64,000 bases of DNA, taken from contig CAVYOD010000014.1 of assembly GCA_963770045.1 (NCBI GenBank), forward strand, positions 62,001-126,000, given 5' to 3'. Below the pieces are notes generated by a model that saw only the letters and a program-made list of their open reading frames with translations, searched no databases and had not been told where the DNA came from. Source of the DNA: CAVYOD01 sp963770045 (GTDB lineage: Bacteria > Acidobacteriota > Aminicenantia > Aminicenantales > CAVYOD01). Numbering within the stretch: position 1 is the stretch's first letter; every line of letters starts with the position of its first letter. Shown here in pieces: positions 61,480 through 64,000 of the stretch. A program made the translations under genes and the position numbers.

Positions 61480-62407
61480 CTATGTGATTACCCTTCGATT
61501 AAACAATTCGCAGTTATGAGTGTCGGTGACAACCAGCGCCCAGACGTCCGGATGGACTTTGCAGAAGGCTTCGACTTCGGCCGTGTCCATGACCATAAAG
61601 GCGGTCGACAGGGCGTCGGCGACAGCGGCTGAAGAATGCGAAGCCCAAGCTGCCAGATGCCCGGCGGCCGGACGCCCCGTTCTCGGGTCGAAGATGTGCC
61701 GGCCTTTGATTTCCGTTCCCGAGCCGCTCACCGCCCTATTTCTGAGATAAAATTTCCTGGGTGCTTTTCGGCACTCCCAGCCGGAGGCGATCCCGACCGG
61801 CCAGCCCCGTTTTTCTGTCTTATGACTCGGCGGGGATCCGATGGCCAGGGCCGTGCTGGTCCCGCTGTGGATTAAGGCGTCTTTGACGCTCCAATCCTCC
61901 AGAATATCCAGGAGTCTTGTCCAGGGCATATCCCTTGCCGATTCCTCCAAGGTCCAGGTCAAGAGGCATTCTTTTTTCTCCGACTTTGCCTGTCCGGGCT
62001 CGAACGGAGTAGCCTCCGCCAGTTTTAGACAGTTCAACCCATTTTACCATATTCCGTTTCATTTTTCCGGGCCCGGCGGGTGCGCCCTTCTTCCGTTTGA
62101 GAAGAGCTTTGTAGTTGATATCAAAAGCGCCTTGAGTCTGGGTTTTTATTCGGGCGGAGGTCTCCAGACACTCAAAGACTTCGAGACCGATCCTCAATGA
62201 TTCTCCCGGTTTGAGACGGTTGATCTGGCTGACCTCGCTCGATGGATCGAACCGGCTGAAGAGCCTCTCGAGTCTATCGATTTCGGCAAAAACAGCGGCC
62301 GAAACCTGGCGGCTGTAGGTCTCCCCTTTTCCGGCGATCAGGAGCTCAAAACAGGTCCCCATCGCCTCATGAGCAAACCGGAAGACATCCCCATTCCCGC
62401 CCTTCAT
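61480..62407 (-). CDS. apbE: FAD:protein FMN transferase ApbE (one frame change)
   Basis: About 309 residues. HEAMGTCFELLI, DLDLGGIGKGYALDK, and after a +1 change near 61920 LIHSGTSTALAIG, GWPVGIASGWE, RHIFDPRTGRPAAG and AAVADALSTAFMVM match ApbE throughout, including the Asp and Thr that hold Mg2+ and FAD. ApbE attaches FMN to Thr or Ser of exported electron-transfer proteins. No obvious signal peptide at the chosen start. The start overlaps the cytochrome b stop by four bases, so the three minus-strand genes form one operon. Confidence 0.85.
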
Positions 62408-63054
62408 GAGCTTTTTTGATCGACGACGATGAGGTAAGAAAAATAGACGGCAATCAGCAATGATCCGAGGGCGCTGTAGCGATGCACCTCGGCCATCGTT
62501 TTCTGAGCCTCATAATGAAGGAGGGGGACCATAGGGCTGAGCGCCGAGAGAATCAAAAGAAAGCCGCCCAAGACGAATGTCCAAAAAAGCATTTTCTGGA
62601 TCGCGGAGGAAGACAAAGTCAGATCCCCGAGCCGGGAAAAATCGATCTCTGGCGATAAAGATTCAGGGTTGAATTCGAACCGTTTGGCTCTCAAGATAAC
62701 GACCAGGCAAAGACTCACGGCGTATAGCCCGCCGGCGAAAACATGGAGGAGGAGAGGATATCCGTGAAGGCCGTGCCGGCTGAAAAAGGCATAACCAAAG
62801 CCGCTCAGGACGAGAAAAGCATAGCTCCCGATGAAACAGAGGAGAAGCCATTTTTCCGTGGCCGAAAAACGCCAGAGGTTGAGCTCTTTGATCCGGACGT
62901 ACTTCTGTCCCGAAAAAGGATCTTTAAAAAACCGGGAGATGTGCTTCCAGAGCCAGTCGAAATAGGCAGACTGTTCCCGCATTCGCCGGTGACGGTGAAA
63001 GGCCAGCCCCAGGACGAGTGCGATGAGTGAGATGAGAGTGACGATAGTAAACAT
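62404..63054 (-). CDS. Membrane cytochrome b-type protein
   Basis: A 216-residue protein with about five transmembrane helices. His residues lie at helix edges in SRHGLHGYPLLLHVFAGGLY and TMAEVHRYSALGSLLIAVYF, a spacing typical of haem-b ligands in formate dehydrogenase/thiosulfate reductase-type cytochrome b. A soluble segment with DPFSGQKYVRIKELNLWRFS precedes the core. Probably passes electrons between quinone and the neighbouring CxxCH protein. Family assignment is moderate. Confidence 0.6.
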   Translation of the reverse strand: MFTIVTLISLIALVLGLAFHRHRRMREQSAYFDWLWKHISRFFKDPFSGQKYVRIKELNLWRFSATEKWLLLCFIGSYAFLVLSGFGYAFFSRHGLHGYPLLLHVFAGGLYAVSLCLVVILRAKRFEFNPESLSPEIDFSRLGDLTLSSSAIQKMLFWTFVLGGFLLILSALSPMVPLLHYEAQKTMAEVHRYSALGSLLIAVYFSYLIVVDQKSS

Positions 63055-63063
63055 GCGTTCCCG

Positions 63064-64000
63064 CTACCTCTTTTCGATGAGGCCGGACAGCCTTCCGAGG
63101 ACCAGCAAGAAGACGATGACCAGCAAAGACCCGATAACCACGGCCGCGGCGAAAAGGACCACTTTAAAAAGCGGCCGGATGGTGAAGGAGAGACCGAAAA
63201 GCGTCTGGAACGGCCTGTCCAAGCCCATAAAAGAATGGGACGAACGTTTCTCAATATTCTGAGTGAGGAGGGGGCCGGAGCCTTTGGCCTCGGCGAAGAA
63301 GAACGCCGAACCGGACCTGTGGCAGTCCTTGCAGCCATTCCAGCCGAGCGACTGCTGGGCCGGCCGGACGTCGTGGGCGAACGGCCAGGCCACAGGTTCG
63401 GCGGCGTCGTGCCGGGAGGAGGAGAGCCTCCCATCATTGTCCAGCCGGAACATCTTCCCGCCCGATACATAAACGTATTCTTCATGGCTAGACTCGGTCT
63501 TCTTTGTCGCCGCCTGGGCAAGCGCCTTGAGGACCAAACCGACCTGCTCTTCGGTCAGGGACTGCTCTTTTCCTGCTGTGGCCGCCGCGGTCCTGATATC
63601 GAAATCAGAAGCGAGCGGCAGAAACTTCCCGTCGCGGGCCCATCCGACCTGCAATTTCCCGGCCAGCTCCTTGGGCGCTTCGGCCGTTTCCAGATTCCCG
63701 TCCGTCAGTCGGTAAAGAGTCTTCTTGACGATAAGCACCGGCCGGCCCGGCGCCCCGTTCATGGTCGCCAGGGCTTCGAGAAGCCTCTGGATGCGCGGTT
63801 CTATTTCGGGGTCCTTGTTTTCGGCGTCCGGATCAAAATCGGAAATCAATGGAGAAGTGTGCCCAGCTTTCTTAAGCCCCCAGGAAGATTCGAAATCCAA
63901 TTTCTCTGCGGTCCGTGGGAAGGGATTCAATCCGCCGTCCGCGTTGAGCTCAAAAATATTTCCCTGGGTGATCAGGACCGGAACCTCCTCGTTCTCGGCA
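63064..64000 (-). CDS. CxxCH-containing membrane-anchored cytochrome-like protein (5' end off window)
   Basis: The frame is open to the window edge, so the N-terminus is missing. Visible are repeated short strand units (VPVLITQGNIFELNADGG and RPVLIVKKTLYRLTDGN), one haem-binding site WNGCKDCHRSG and a C-terminal transmembrane helix (FKVVLFAAAVVIGSLLVIVF). It probably sits outside the membrane and hands electrons to the cytochrome b encoded ten bases downstream. More haem sites may lie in the missing part. Confidence 0.6.
   Translation of the reverse strand, partial: AENEEVPVLITQGNIFELNADGGLNPFPRTAEKLDFESSWGLKKAGHTSPLISDFDPDAENKDPEIEPRIQRLLEALATMNGAPGRPVLIVKKTLYRLTDGNLETAEAPKELAGKLQVGWARDGKFLPLASDFDIRTAAATAGKEQSLTEEQVGLVLKALAQAATKKTESSHEEYVYVSGGKMFRLDNDGRLSSSRHDAAEPVAWPFAHDVRPAQQSLGWNGCKDCHRSGSAFFFAEAKGSGPLLTQNIEKRSSHSFMGLDRPFQTLFGLSFTIRPLFKVVLFAAAVVIGSLLVIVFLLVLGRLSGLIEKR

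Noticed and set aside
1..64000. CRISPR arrays, rRNA, prophage, integrase or insertion-sequence transposase genes
   Set aside because: None was seen; the repeats are palindromes without coding capacity and not regularly spaced.

Overview
The window is bacterial, GC-rich and gene-dense. The gene set suggests a peptide- and sugar-scavenging heterotroph of the Aminicenantes/Acidobacteria kind; this is inference from gene families, not from a marker gene. Pointers are a GWxTD protein, two BNR/sortilin-like secreted propellers, a large alpha-2-macroglobulin-like protein, Tat-exported Gfo/Idh/MocA and DUF1080/ThuA proteins, many secreted S9 peptidases and serine hydrolases, and a zinc-ribbon plus Ser/Thr-kinase N-terminus remnant.

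The standout region is 30.4-37.0 kb, a compact pyrrolysine (Pyl, the 22nd amino acid) cassette. It reads promoter - pylSc - mtbC-like corrinoid protein - pylB - pylC - pylD - pylT (tRNA-Pyl, anticodon CUA) - pylSn - mtbB. The mtbB gene (dimethylamine methyltransferase) has an in-frame amber codon at 36654-36656, at the position where known MtbB proteins carry Pyl, and strong family homology continues for 113 codons after it. The window therefore holds the synthesis enzymes, the split bacterial-type synthetase, the suppressor tRNA, a corrinoid partner and a Pyl protein target. Several ordinary genes nearby still end in TAG.

Layout: 0-6 kb, a response-regulator fragment, a flavin disulfide reductase, acyl-ACP thioesterase, CPBP protease, MenA-like prenyltransferase, a kinase remnant and a class IV aminotransferase. 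6-20 kb, a BNR propeller, an exported alpha-oxoamine-synthase-like enzyme, a serine hydrolase, an SDR, a proline racemase family enzyme and a six-kb macroglobulin gene. 20-30 kb, a class A beta-lactamase-like enzyme, a GntR regulator, a GWxTD protein, an exported dipeptide epimerase, a decayed CocE-type hydrolase, a second serine hydrolase and a D-aminoacylase. 30-37 kb, the Pyl/methylamine operon. 37-53.6 kb, two S9 peptidases, an amidohydrolase, PcnB, a second BNR propeller, a Gfo/Idh-DUF1080-ThuA sugar operon and small genes. 53.7-64 kb, all on the minus strand, an Lhr helicase, nitroreductase, a GT-C glycosyltransferase, a discoidin protein, ApbE, a membrane cytochrome b and a CxxCH membrane protein.

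About 33 single-base frame changes interrupt otherwise well-conserved genes, nearly all in the +1 direction and in housekeeping genes as well as accessory ones. They look more like base-calling insertions in the assembly than mass pseudogenisation, so genes are annotated across them. Three intergenic repeat families are visible: a 200-bp palindrome with CTAAT ends (three copies), a 110-bp element with GGGACGTTCCCC ends (two copies plus one half) and loose GTGAGC-type inverted repeats. A single 139-bp multi-stem palindrome lies just after mtbB.
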